Shown: positions 1-7,052 of the stretch, piece by piece
Layout: the number at the start of each line of letters is the position of its first letter
Numbering within the stretch: position 1 is the stretch's first letter
NCBI GenBank assembly: GCA_027047735.1
Contig: JALTUD010000549.1
Coordinates: forward strand, 1 to 13,863
Direction of reading: 5' to 3'
Source of the DNA: Flavobacteriales bacterium
Lineage (GTDB): Bacteria; Bacteroidota; Bacteroidia; Flavobacteriales_D; Parvicellaceae
DNA: 13,863 nucleotides
Made by a program: the position numbers and the translations under genes
The notes under the pieces: generated by a model
The model's database searches: none
Seen by the model: the letters and a program-made list of their open reading frames with translations, nothing else
What the model was told of the DNA's origin: nothing

Positions 1-274
1 CATCTCCTCCGTCATTCATATACAAAGCTACTTCTTTTTCCCTTCCGAAAATCTGAAAACCTGAAGTAGGAATCGTAGAAACATCAATCCCTTTAGATTG
101 TAACGCCGAACTTAATTCCGAAAATTCTACTCGATGAATCCCCGTTTGATAAACCTTCAGCGTAAAATATTTCTGATTATAATCTATCCATTCGTTCCCA
201 TAAGTCTGAGCATTAAGATGATTCACATTCATCAAAACACTTGCAAACAATAAGATTACATAAATATATTTCAT
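1..274 (-). CDS. N-terminal part of a secreted T9SS-associated C25/PorU2-like protein (partial)
   Basis: The minus strand is open from an ATG at 274 to the window edge, giving 91 residues; the 3' part lies outside. The protein starts MKYIYVILLFASVLMNVN, a hydrophobic signal peptide with a likely cleavage after NAQ (about residue 23). The mature part begins TYGNEWIDYNQKYFTLKVYQ and continues TGIHRVEFSEL. I recognise this opening from large Bacteroidota surface or secreted proteins annotated as C25-family (gingipain-like) cysteine peptidases or PorU2-type T9SS proteins. In those, a beta-rich N-terminal region precedes the peptidase. No catalytic residues are visible because the gene is cut here, so the peptidase assignment is inference from the N-terminus only. 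The gene reads away from repeat element A, which ends about 120 bp upstream of its start. Being coding is very likely; the family call is moderately likely. Confidence 0.6.
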   Translation of the reverse strand, partial: MKYIYVILLFASVLMNVNHLNAQTYGNEWIDYNQKYFTLKVYQTGIHRVEFSELSSALQSKGIDVSTIPTSGFQIFGREKEVALYMNDGGD

Positions 275-394
275 CGCGGATTAACTTTGCTGAAAATTAC
301 TACAAACCATAAATGTAAGAAAATTTCACTAATTAAATTAAAACTAATCCGTATTTCCTCTATTGTAGATTTGAGTACTAACAGATTACCATTT

Positions 395-704
395 GGGCGT
401 TCCCTTTCAAGAATAAAAAAACAGTCGTTTCACTTCCTGTTTTTTACTCTTGAAAGGTCGGGCTATCACTACTCACTCTTTTGGTTTGCATATATGCAAC
501 AAACCAAAAGGAGTTCAAACACGCCGTTCTATCCCTAACACGAGTGAAATTGGCGAATAGAAAGTGAATTTTTGGTTTCTTAGACGATGAATAAAAATTT
601 TGCATAGCCCCAGCTATGGAAAATTTTTATGAAGACGGATAAGAAATCAAAAAACGCTTTATATCGTCTATTTTGCTCGTGTTAGGGATACAATCCCTAA
701 CGCC
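395..704 (+). repeat. Repeat element A: two-hairpin head plus CATAGC-hairpin tail
   Basis: This non-coding element fills most of the 275-726 gap. Its outer ends pair: GGCGTT at 396-401 with AACGCC at 699-704. Head hairpin 1 has arms at 403-424 and 437-457 (CCTTTCAAGA with TCTTGAAAGG outermost). The conserved linker GGTCGGGCTATC follows at 456-467. Hairpin 2 (478-510) is CTTTTGGTTTG...CAAACCAAAAG, then GCCGTTCTATCCCTAAC at 523-539. The tail is bounded by a perfect 12-bp inverted pair, CCCTAACACGAG (533-544) and CTCGTGTTAGGG (676-687). It contains a long A/T-rich hairpin at 591-630 with CATAGC-CCCA-GCTATG at its tip. It ends in GTTAGGGAT...ATCCCTAAC (681-701). It lies 23 bp beyond the stop of the gene at 727-2238 and runs opposite to it. 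A short open frame across it (287-538) is not a credible gene. Confidence 0.88.
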
Positions 705-726
705 AGACAAAATAAGTACAAAAGAA

Positions 727-2238
727 CTAGACTTTACGTAAAATCACCTCTTGCTCCATAGTAGTGTTATTCATTTTTGAATCCAACCAAGCATCCAAAT
801 CGAAATAATCTTGTAATACTTTTCTTGATAAATCTTTATGTTGGGATTTGAAACTCTTTACTCCCTCATTATCAATCTTTCCTTTTCTTGCTAACTTAAC
901 GATAAAATTTACTACCTCCAATTCAAAATCATAGTTTGGTATTTGTTTGCGAATATGTTTACGAGCTGTTTTTGCTAGCTGTTCTACATATTCATGATTT
1001 TGCAATTCCAAATGTATTAGCATATTGAGTATTTCCGAATAACCGTAAATATCCTGACGCAATCTTTTCTCATTATCGTTTATGATTTCATTTATCCAAC
1101 GAAGAGCCTCCTTGTAGTAACCATTTCCAAAATAAATGTAAGCTATGTTGTAGTAAAACAATATTCGCTGTTCTTTGTTTATCTTTTCTTTGTACTCTTC
1201 TAATCCTTCAATCATTTTTTGAACAACCGCCAATGCTTCCTTAAACCTTCCCAAATGATCGAGAATAATAACTTGCGTATTACTGCTAAACGTAAATATT
1301 TTTAACTGTATATCTATACTTTCAAACCCTTTTTTATCAGCTAATCCAAGCATAATATCAACCAACTCTTGAGCCTTTATCATATTCCCTATATCTATAT
1401 AACTGTAAATAAGATGTTTTAAAGTATTCACATATCTCCCTGATAAATCCATTTTTATCTTTGGATGATTATCCAAAATCGTTAGGGTCTTTTTAAAATT
1501 AGGGAGTGCTTTTTCATAATCTCGTACTACAGCACTGCATACGCCTTGTATATAGTAACAGATAGAAGTTGCTCTTTGAGAAAGAGCTGTATTTTTGCCA
1601 ACAATCAACGGATGTCCGGCTATTTCATTTACTTTGGTTAACTCTTTACTGGACTTATTAAACAGCCCTGTTCTAAATATGGCATTTATCTGCGAAAGCA
1701 ACATTTGATATTCGGCTAAATTTCGTAGTTTTTCGATAACCTCCATCTCCTCATCTATAAGATTTTCCAAATCATGATTGAACACCCCTTGCTCGTATTC
1801 TTCTTCTATTAATTTTTTCTCCCAGCTAATCAGCTCAAACCAATAATAGAATTTCTCATATTCTTTTGCCTTTTTCTTACTGCGTTTTAGTTGTTTTCTA
1901 CACGATTTAAAAAGGGCTTTGTTGTAGAGAATTTCTATATTCTTAATTTCTTGCTTCAACACCGAACCGATTGATTTTTCGGCATAATAGCCTCTTAAAC
2001 TTTTGAGAATTAAGTGGTACAAATAGTTTTTCTCGGACGGTAAGTGCTTTATAAACTTTTCTTCTTTAAACTGTTCTTTTATAGCTTGCTCATCATACTC
2101 ATCTTGCTCACCTATGGCATCAAACAACCGCAGGTAATTTTTATTTCCCGATTGTAAGGAAGCTGACAATTTAAAAAATCTCTTTTCGGATTTTGTCAAG
2201 GTTTTTATCAAATCGAATAATTCGGTGGAAGGTGTCAT
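727..2238 (-). CDS. Helical, TPR-like protein of unknown function
   Basis: This 503-residue protein is soluble, with no signal peptide or membrane segment. It is rich in Lys, Glu, Leu and Tyr. The N-terminal part, about residues 1-140, contains LTKSEKRFFKLSA and dense basic stretches such as KQLKRSKKKAKEYEKF, which look like long helices or coiled coil. The middle and C-terminal parts carry TPR-like helix pairs, for example RDYEKALPNFKKTL, GRFKEALAVVQKM and GNGYYKEALRWINEI. That suggests a protein-interaction scaffold. I recognise the general type as a Bacteroidota hypothetical protein but cannot name a function. Its ATG at 2238 lies about 60 bp past the remains of the DUF1016 pseudogene, so it probably has its own promoter in that remnant; I see no clear one. 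Repeat element A lies 23 bp beyond its stop. Confidence 0.8.
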   Translation of the reverse strand: MTPSTELFDLIKTLTKSEKRFFKLSASLQSGNKNYLRLFDAIGEQDEYDEQAIKEQFKEEKFIKHLPSEKNYLYHLILKSLRGYYAEKSIGSVLKQEIKNIEILYNKALFKSCRKQLKRSKKKAKEYEKFYYWFELISWEKKLIEEEYEQGVFNHDLENLIDEEMEVIEKLRNLAEYQMLLSQINAIFRTGLFNKSSKELTKVNEIAGHPLIVGKNTALSQRATSICYYIQGVCSAVVRDYEKALPNFKKTLTILDNHPKIKMDLSGRYVNTLKHLIYSYIDIGNMIKAQELVDIMLGLADKKGFESIDIQLKIFTFSSNTQVIILDHLGRFKEALAVVQKMIEGLEEYKEKINKEQRILFYYNIAYIYFGNGYYKEALRWINEIINDNEKRLRQDIYGYSEILNMLIHLELQNHEYVEQLAKTARKHIRKQIPNYDFELEVVNFIVKLARKGKIDNEGVKSFKSQHKDLSRKVLQDYFDLDAWLDSKMNNTTMEQEVILRKV

Positions 2239-2301
2239 GGTTTGTTAATTTACTTATGTTTTGTTTCAGAACTTTTAGATATTGCCTCAGTTGTTACCTG
2301 T

Positions 2302-2772
2302 TCATTTTCCTTTTCTTCCATATAAATCATTATCAATTTGAATGTTTAAAATACTTCTAGACCAATTATTCTCAATTGTTTCCTCAAGATAAAATACAGC
2401 TTCGTTAATATTTTTTGATTTACTGAATATGAGCACATTATATCACCAAGGAATTTGTGCAACAAGTTGTTGCACTATTTTATAATCAACTTTATAAAAG
2501 TCATAAAATTTCTTCATATAAAACAGATTTCTTCTTGAAAATCCCTTTATATTCGGAAACTCCAGCTTTAAATCTCTTGATAAATTTTCAACTACTGACT
2601 TTCCCCAAGATTCTATTTCTTGTTTATCAAATATTTCTTTACCTATACACCAATATAATCTAATCAATTCTGAATTAGCTGATAATACCGCTTTAATTTG
2701 AGCTGTTTGAACTTTCTTCTTTATACTATTCAACCATTCTACATAATTGATATTTCGTTCCTCTAATTTCAT
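2302..2772 (-). pseudogene. Broken DUF1016/YhcG-type nuclease gene (N-terminal half)
   Basis: The ATG at 2772 opens 109 codons: MKLEERNINYVEWLNSIKKK, then LIRLYWCIGKEIFDKQ, SWGKSVVENLSRDL, KGFSRRNLFYMKKFYDF and IVQQLVAQIPW. These are hallmarks of the N-terminal domain of the DUF1016 (YhcG) family, whose full members are roughly 330-380 residues and carry a PD-(D/E)XK nuclease domain at the C-terminus. A TGA at 2443-2445 falls where the family normally has Gly (IPWGHN). Homology continues in the same frame after it (YNVLIF, FYLEETIENNWSRSILNIQI, LYGRKGK) until a second TGA at 2302-2304. After that no family sequence is visible and the nuclease domain is absent. So there is one nonsense change plus a 3' truncation. 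The remnant sits between repeat element B and the TPR-like gene. A short protein from 2443-2772 could still be translated, but would lack the catalytic domain. Confidence 0.85.
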
Positions 2773-2872
2773 CTGAATAGTTTTTTAAATACCACAAGTT
2801 ACTCTATTTTCTCTTGTTGCATTCAAACTTTGAAATAACATTAATCAATAATTTCACAACATAATTCCTCTC

Positions 2873-3014
2873 GCATTAGGGATAGAAACGGCATCCTTTT
2901 GGTTTGTTGCATATATGCAAACCAAAAGATATAGTGGATAGCCCGACCATTACGGCGTTAAAATGTGGTGTAGTGATAACGAAACTACATTTTTATGCCG
3001 TAATGGGAATGCCC
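2873..3014 (-). repeat. Repeat element B: short head-only copy
   Basis: Read on the minus strand this is a head without a tail: GGGCATTCCC, hairpin 1, GGTCGGGCTATC, hairpin 2, then GCCGTTTCTATCCCTAATGC. Hairpin 1 pairs CCATTACGGC with GCCGTAATGG (2947-2956 with 2997-3006). Hairpin 2 (2896-2928) is CTTTTGGTTTG...CAAACCAAAAG, the same sequence as in element A. The closing pair GCATT/AATGC (3008-3012 with 2873-2877) replaces the GCGTT/AACGC of the other copies, a compensatory change. The element begins 8 bp after the rsmG stop and has the same orientation as that gene, so it would be the first structure in the rsmG mRNA trailer. It lies about 100 bp upstream of the DUF1016 pseudogene; I see nothing else recognisable in 2773-2872. 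Confidence 0.85.
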
Positions 3015-3021
3015 AAATTCA

Positions 3022-3651
3022 TCAATTCATTCTTACGTGCACGACCTTTTTCGTTTCAAAAAAATCTTCGTCAAAGTAATCTTTTATATCGTAAAGTGTG
3101 GGATTGTGTTTAAAATTGACTTCGTTCAGTTCCTCATGTAAATCGCCTCCTTTTAGATACAGTATCCCATTAGGTAAATCATTAAAACTATGCGACTTGA
3201 ACTTTTTCTTCACCCATGGCACAAAACGATTCATTCGCGTTACTGCCCTACTGACAACAAAGTCAAAATTGCCTCGTACTTTTTCGGCTCGTTGATGCTC
3301 TCCACGAATATTTGCCAACTCTAAGGCTTGTGCTACTTCGTTGACTACTTTTATCTTTTTACCGATGGAATCAACCAACAAAAAATCGCTTTCGGGAAAC
3401 AATATTGCTAATGGAATCCCCGGAAATCCTCCTCCGGTGCCCACATCTAATATTTTTGTATTCGGCTTAAATTGAATGACTTTTGCTATGGCTAACGAAT
3501 GCAGAACGTGCCGTTCGTAGAAATTATCGACATCTTTTCGGCTAATTACATTGATTTGTGCGTTCCAAAATTGATACAACTCGCCTAATTGTTCTAATTT
3601 TTGATACTGCTCCGAAGTTAAATCGGGAAAATATTTTTTTATTTTATTCAT
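3022..3651 (-). CDS. rsmG: 16S rRNA (guanine527-N7)-methyltransferase RsmG
   Basis: RsmG transfers a methyl group from S-adenosylmethionine to N7 of G527 in 16S rRNA, in the cytoplasm on the small subunit. The 209 residues match the usual family length. Visible signatures are NVISRKD (34-40) followed by FYERHVLHSLA; the SAM-binding loop ILDVGTGGGFPGIPLA (67-82); the acidic strand end LLVDSIGKK (91-99); FVVSRAV (131-137); and YLKGG (165-169). This is the last gene of a minus-strand run, 12 bp after the sigma factor stop, so it is probably co-transcribed with the sigma factor and the glycosyltransferase. Repeat element B starts 8 bp after its stop codon. I see no missing key residue. The assignment is secure. 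Confidence 0.96.
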   Translation of the reverse strand: MNKIKKYFPDLTSEQYQKLEQLGELYQFWNAQINVISRKDVDNFYERHVLHSLAIAKVIQFKPNTKILDVGTGGGFPGIPLAILFPESDFLLVDSIGKKIKVVNEVAQALELANIRGEHQRAEKVRGNFDFVVSRAVTRMNRFVPWVKKKFKSHSFNDLPNGILYLKGGDLHEELNEVNFKHNPTLYDIKDYFDEDFFETKKVVHVRMN

Positions 3652-3663
3652 TCAACATTACCC

Positions 3664-4287
3664 TTAAAAATTATCCTTACTTTCTTTCAAAATATTATAT
3701 AAAATATCTCTAGCTCTGAACAATTGTGCTTTTACCGTACCGAGAGGTAAACTGAGTTCTTGTGCTATTTCGTCGTAACTTTTCTCCTGAAAATAACGCA
3801 TCTCCACTAATAGCTGATAACGTGGTTTTAACTGCTCCACAACCGAACGCATCAATTGTATTTTTTGTGCTCGTATGGCTTCTTCCTCCGGATTACGGTT
3901 GGAGCTTTTTAACTCAAACATAAAGGTGTCTCCATCGTTATTTTCCATACGATTATCAATGGATAATACATTTTTTTTCTTCTTTCGTAAAAAATCTATA
4001 CAATTGTTGGTGGCAATCTTAAATAACCACGTACTAAAGGCATAATTGGGCGTATATTGATGTAATCGATTAAAGGCTTTCCCAAAGGCTTCTATGGTTA
4101 AATCTTCAGCATCGTCTCTATTGTTTACCATTTTCAACAGCATAAAAAAGATAGAATCTCTATATTTATTTAAGAGTATAGAGAACGCCCCTTGGTCATT
4201 TTCATCTATCGCTTTACGTACTAACTCATAGTCTTTTCTTGCCTTTTCCGACAAATGACTCAATGACATGTTTGAAGATTCGCTCAT
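3664..4287 (-). CDS. ECF-type sigma-70 family RNA polymerase sigma factor
   Basis: A 207-residue sigma factor with only regions 2 and 4, the ECF layout. Region 2 covers about residues 25-105, including DDAEDLTIEAFGKAF (58-72) and STWLFKIATNNCIDFLRK (85-102), which bind core polymerase and the -10 element. An acidic, Asn-rich linker follows (about 108-137). Region 4 spans about 140-200, with a helix-turn-helix at SYDEIAQELSLPLGTVKAQL (170-189) for -35 contact. No anti-sigma gene is adjacent. It starts 6 bp after the stop of a membrane glycosyltransferase and is followed 12 bp later by rsmG, so it seems to be the middle gene of an operon. In P. gingivalis an ECF factor (SigP) works with PorX to control T9SS genes. 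porX is in this window, but nothing here shows that this sigma factor is the SigP counterpart. Confidence 0.92.
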   Translation of the reverse strand: MSESSNMSLSHLSEKARKDYELVRKAIDENDQGAFSILLNKYRDSIFFMLLKMVNNRDDAEDLTIEAFGKAFNRLHQYTPNYAFSTWLFKIATNNCIDFLRKKKKNVLSIDNRMENNDGDTFMFELKSSNRNPEEEAIRAQKIQLMRSVVEQLKPRYQLLVEMRYFQEKSYDEIAQELSLPLGTVKAQLFRARDILYNILKESKDNF

Positions 4288-4293
4288 TATTAT

Positions 4294-5406
4294 TTAAAAT
4301 TGTTTTGACTTTCTACTACTTAATATCAGTAACGGATTGATAAAGATAAAGATTATTTCCAAAATAGGCGACAGTAAAACTAAGTCTCTACTCCGCATTA
4401 TCTTAAATGGCTTATAAAAAATTAGCATCTGCAATAAAATTCTAACTGAAACAGCTATCAAAATTTCATTAAAATAAACCTCTTTACTCAACAAAATACC
4501 CGCACTTACATAAAACAACGCCAACGAAAAAGGATATAACGACAACAAAATAATCTGATACCGCTTGTACATTCCTCCGGTCGTAAAATGCCTGATTTTT
4601 TGCCACTTCCAAGCCTTAAAATTTTTCTTAGGAACAGACATCGTTACCGCCTTCTCGTTAAAAACTACCGATGTGTTTTTGCAATCACTTGCCTCATTCA
4701 CCAACAAATCATCATCTCCCGAAGGCAAATGATAATGGCTTTTAAACCCGCGAACAGAATCATATAATTCTTTGGTGTAAGCTAAATTTCTTCCTACTCC
4801 CATATACGGCAAACCTGCTTTTGCAAACGAAAGATATTGAACAGCTATAAAAGAAGCATCAAAACGTATCAATTTATTGAGTAAACCTTTTTGTCGTATA
4901 TAACCTCCTGCTCCCAACACTATTCGTTTTCCTTTGGTAAACCCTTTCACCATCTCACTAATCCAGTGCTCTGAAACAGGTTTACAATCAGCATCGGTAA
5001 ACAATAAATAATCATACTTAGCAGCTTTAATCCCTAAAGTCAACGCCATTTTTTTAGCAAAACCATCTTTTCCTACATCCGGTATATCGACTATTCTTAA
5101 ATGATTATATTTTTGATCAAAGGCTAACAGAACATCTAAACTTTCGTCCCACGACCTATCATTTACAACAATGACCTCAAATTTTTCATAGTTTTGTTCC
5201 AATATTAAAGGTAAAAGCTCAACTAAGTTACTTTCCTCATTTCTAGCCGCAATAACCACCGAAACAGACAATATTTTCCCTGCATCTTTGTTTTTATCCT
5301 TAAAACTCAATCGTAAGAAAAAAAATAAATAGTAAAAAAGCTGCAAAAAACCTGCAATTGCTAATACAAGCAACAGAATATTATCGAATGTCAGTTCAAA
5401 ATTCAC
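4294..5406 (-). CDS. Membrane-anchored family 2 glycosyltransferase
   Basis: A 370-residue GT-A fold transferase that probably moves a sugar from a nucleotide donor onto a lipid or polysaccharide acceptor at the cytoplasmic membrane. Order of parts: one N-terminal membrane helix (about 9-33); catalytic domain from about 47 with SVVIAARNEESNL (50-61), VIVVNDRSWDES (78-89), the metal-binding DAD at 138-140, GDDD at 230-233 as the likely catalytic base region, and QKIRH at 269-273, which resembles the QxxRW motif of processive enzymes; then C-terminal hydrophobic segments at about 285-305, 313-330 and 342-362. This resembles hook-like GT2 enzymes with three C-terminal helices. Acceptor and product cannot be told from sequence. 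It is the first gene of the run with the sigma factor and rsmG and is divergent from tgt across an 81-bp spacer. Confidence 0.9.
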   Translation of the reverse strand: MNFELTFDNILLLVLAIAGFLQLFYYLFFFLRLSFKDKNKDAGKILSVSVVIAARNEESNLVELLPLILEQNYEKFEVIVVNDRSWDESLDVLLAFDQKYNHLRIVDIPDVGKDGFAKKMALTLGIKAAKYDYLLFTDADCKPVSEHWISEMVKGFTKGKRIVLGAGGYIRQKGLLNKLIRFDASFIAVQYLSFAKAGLPYMGVGRNLAYTKELYDSVRGFKSHYHLPSGDDDLLVNEASDCKNTSVVFNEKAVTMSVPKKNFKAWKWQKIRHFTTGGMYKRYQIILLSLYPFSLALFYVSAGILLSKEVYFNEILIAVSVRILLQMLIFYKPFKIMRSRDLVLLSPILEIIFIFINPLLILSSRKSKQF

Positions 5407-5426
5407 GTAGTAGTTTATTTAAGCAA

Positions 5427-5434
5427 CAAAACTA
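5427..5434 (-). promoter_or_regulatory. Possible Bacteroidota -7 box for the glycosyltransferase operon
   Basis: On the minus strand TAGTTTTG matches the Bacteroidota -7 consensus TAnnTTTG. It lies about 20 bp upstream of the glycosyltransferase ATG, in the 81-bp divergent spacer. I find no good TTTG -33 box at the usual distance, so this is tentative. Any transcript from it would start within a few bases of the ATG region and carry a very short leader. Confidence 0.3.
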
Positions 5435-5453
5435 AACATCTTAAAGATATTAA

Positions 5454-5461
5454 TATATTTG
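5454..5461 (+). promoter_or_regulatory. Possible Bacteroidota -7 box for tgt
   Basis: TATATTTG matches the TAnnTTTG consensus of the primary Bacteroidota sigma factor and lies 26 bp upstream of the tgt ATG, a sensible distance for a short leader. The expected TTTG around -33 is not clear. This box and the one at 5427-5434 sit back to back in the divergent spacer. Confidence 0.38.
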
Positions 5462-5487
5462 CAAGTTGGAACTTTATCCACATATTT

Positions 5488-6618
5488 ATGAACTTTACAA
5501 TAGAAGCACAAGACAAAGAGAGCAAAGCCAGAGCCGGGACAATTACAACCGACCACGGCGAGATAGAAACACCTATCTTTATGCCGGTAGGAACTGCGGG
5601 GACTGTTAAAAGTGTTCACCAACACGAATTGACTAACGACATTAAGGCTCAAATTATATTGGGAAACACCTACCACCTGTATTTAAGACCGGGATTAGAC
5701 ATTTTGGAACAAGCAGGCGGACTGCATAAATTTAACCATTGGGACAAACCCATTCTAACCGATTCGGGCGGATACCAAGTTTATTCTTTGTCCAACACCC
5801 GAAAAATCAAAGAAGAAGGTGTAACCTTCAAGTCGCATATCGATGGTTCAAAACACTTTTTTAGTCCGGAAATTGCCGTTGACATCCAACGAACCATTGG
5901 AGCCGACATCATTATGGCTTTCGACGAATGCACCCCTTACCCTTGCGACTATTCATACGCCAAGCAATCGATGAAAATGACGCATCGTTGGTTAAAACGA
6001 TGTGCAGAACATTTTGACAAAGGCGAAGGAAAATACGGCTATTCACAAACCTTATTCCCAATAGTACAAGGCAGTACTTATAAAGATTTAAGAAAAGAAT
6101 CCGCGGAAACCATCGCTTCTTTCGAGCGAGAAGGAAATGCCATTGGAGGACTATCCGTAGGAGAACCGGCAGAAGAAATGTACGAAATGACCGAATTGGT
6201 TTGCGACATCCTACCGAAAGACAAACCCCGTTATCTTATGGGAGTTGGCACACCGGATAATATTTTAGAAGGTATAGCTTTGGGCGTAGATATGTTTGAC
6301 TGCGTAATGCCAACCCGAAATGCACGACACGGAAACATCTTTACAAGCGAAGGAATTATCAACCTTAAAAACGCCAAATGGAAAGATGACTTTTCCCCTC
6401 TCGACCCAAACGGCACATCTTATGTAGATAGTTTCTACACCAAAGCCTACGTCAGACATCTATTTGCAGCCAAAGAAGCCTTAGGAATGCAAATAGCCAG
6501 CATACACAACCTTGCTTTTTACCTATGGTTAGTAGGCGAAGCAAGAAAACAAATAAAAGCAGGAACATTTAACCAATGGAAAAAACAAATGATACCAAAA
6601 CTAAAAACCAGATTATAA
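5488..6618 (+). CDS. tgt: tRNA-guanine transglycosylase (queuine/preQ1 tRNA-ribosyltransferase)
   Basis: Tgt swaps guanine 34 in the anticodon of tRNAs with GUN anticodons for preQ1, a step in queuosine synthesis. The 376-residue length is standard. Visible active-site features are the substrate-binding TDSGGYQVYSL with D92 as the general acid/base, AFDECTP around D146, GGLSVGE (220-226), and DMFDCVMPTRNARHG with D271 as the predicted covalent nucleophile. The C-terminal zinc site is unusual. Where characterised bacterial enzymes have CxCxxC followed by His, this protein has G309, S311 and D314, and only H340 is kept (SIHNLAFYLW). I recall similar substitutions in other Bacteroidota Tgt proteins but could not check. 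The reading frame and catalytic residues are intact, so it is probably active. In many Bacteroidota tgt is followed directly by an LptF/LptG permease gene; here repeat element C lies between them. Confidence 0.96.
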   Translation: MNFTIEAQDKESKARAGTITTDHGEIETPIFMPVGTAGTVKSVHQHELTNDIKAQIILGNTYHLYLRPGLDILEQAGGLHKFNHWDKPILTDSGGYQVYSLSNTRKIKEEGVTFKSHIDGSKHFFSPEIAVDIQRTIGADIIMAFDECTPYPCDYSYAKQSMKMTHRWLKRCAEHFDKGEGKYGYSQTLFPIVQGSTYKDLRKESAETIASFEREGNAIGGLSVGEPAEEMYEMTELVCDILPKDKPRYLMGVGTPDNILEGIALGVDMFDCVMPTRNARHGNIFTSEGIINLKNAKWKDDFSPLDPNGTSYVDSFYTKAYVRHLFAAKEALGMQIASIHNLAFYLWLVGEARKQIKAGTFNQWKKQMIPKLKTRL

Positions 6619-6630
6619 AAATTTTGATTT

Positions 6631-6940
6631 GGGCGTTCCCCTCAAACACAAAAAAACATTTCGCTTAGGCGAAACATTTTTTTGTATTTGAGGGTCGGGC
6701 TATCACTACTCACTCTTTTGTGTTGCATAAGTGCAACAACACAAAAGGAGTTCAAACACGCCGTTCTATCCCTAACGCAAGTGGAATGAGTGCATAGAAA
6801 GTGAATTTTTGGTTTCTTAGACGATGAATAAAAATTTTGCATAGCCCCAGCTATGGAAAATTTTTATGAAGAAGTATAAGAAATTGAAAAACGCTTTATA
6901 CCGTCTATTTTGCTCGTGTTAGGGATACAATCCCTAACGT
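6631..6940 (+). repeat. Repeat element C: two-hairpin head plus CATAGC-hairpin tail
   Basis: This element starts 12 bp after the tgt stop in the same orientation and fills most of the 434-bp gap before the permease gene. Its head has GGGCGTTCCC, hairpin 1 (arms 6639-6664 and 6669-6694, CCCTCAAACAC with GTATTTGAGGG outermost, loop TTAG), the linker GGTCGGGCTATC, hairpin 2 (6715-6747, CTTTTGTGTTG...CAACACAAAAG), then GCCGTTCTATCCCTAACGC. Its tail is nearly the same as that of element A: 6794-6872 is identical over 79 bases to 557-635, including the CATAGC-CCCA-GCTATG hairpin (6828-6867). It ends with GTTAGGGAT...ATCCCTAAC (6918-6938). Hairpin 1 could act as part of the tgt mRNA 3' end, though no U-run follows it. 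The remaining 6941-7052 is purine-rich leader with no clear promoter. Confidence 0.88.
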
Positions 6941-7052
6941 GGATAAAATTGGAAGCAAGAGAATTAAAAAAAAAGAAGAGAATAAAAAAGAAAGAATGTA
7001 AATTTTCATAGACAATAAAAACTTACAATAAACATTACAACGCACATTACCA

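Noticed and set aside
403..457. Hairpin 1 of the elements as an ordinary intrinsic terminator
   Set aside because: The stem is followed by the fixed GGTCGGGCTATC linker rather than a U-run, and it occurs in both orientations relative to the upstream gene.
287..538. Open reading frame of 83 codons on the plus strand
   Set aside because: It runs straight through the two hairpins of repeat element A; element C, with the same layout, does not keep the frame.
533..701. CCCTAAC...GTTAGGG ends as an integron attC site
   Set aside because: They resemble RYYYAAC/GTTRRRY but the outermost base does not fit on either side, there is no integrase or cassette array, and the two-hairpin head is not part of attC sites.
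2904..3113. Plus-strand open frame of 69 codons
   Set aside because: It overlaps element B and the antisense of the rsmG 3' end, with no start signal or protein-like conservation.
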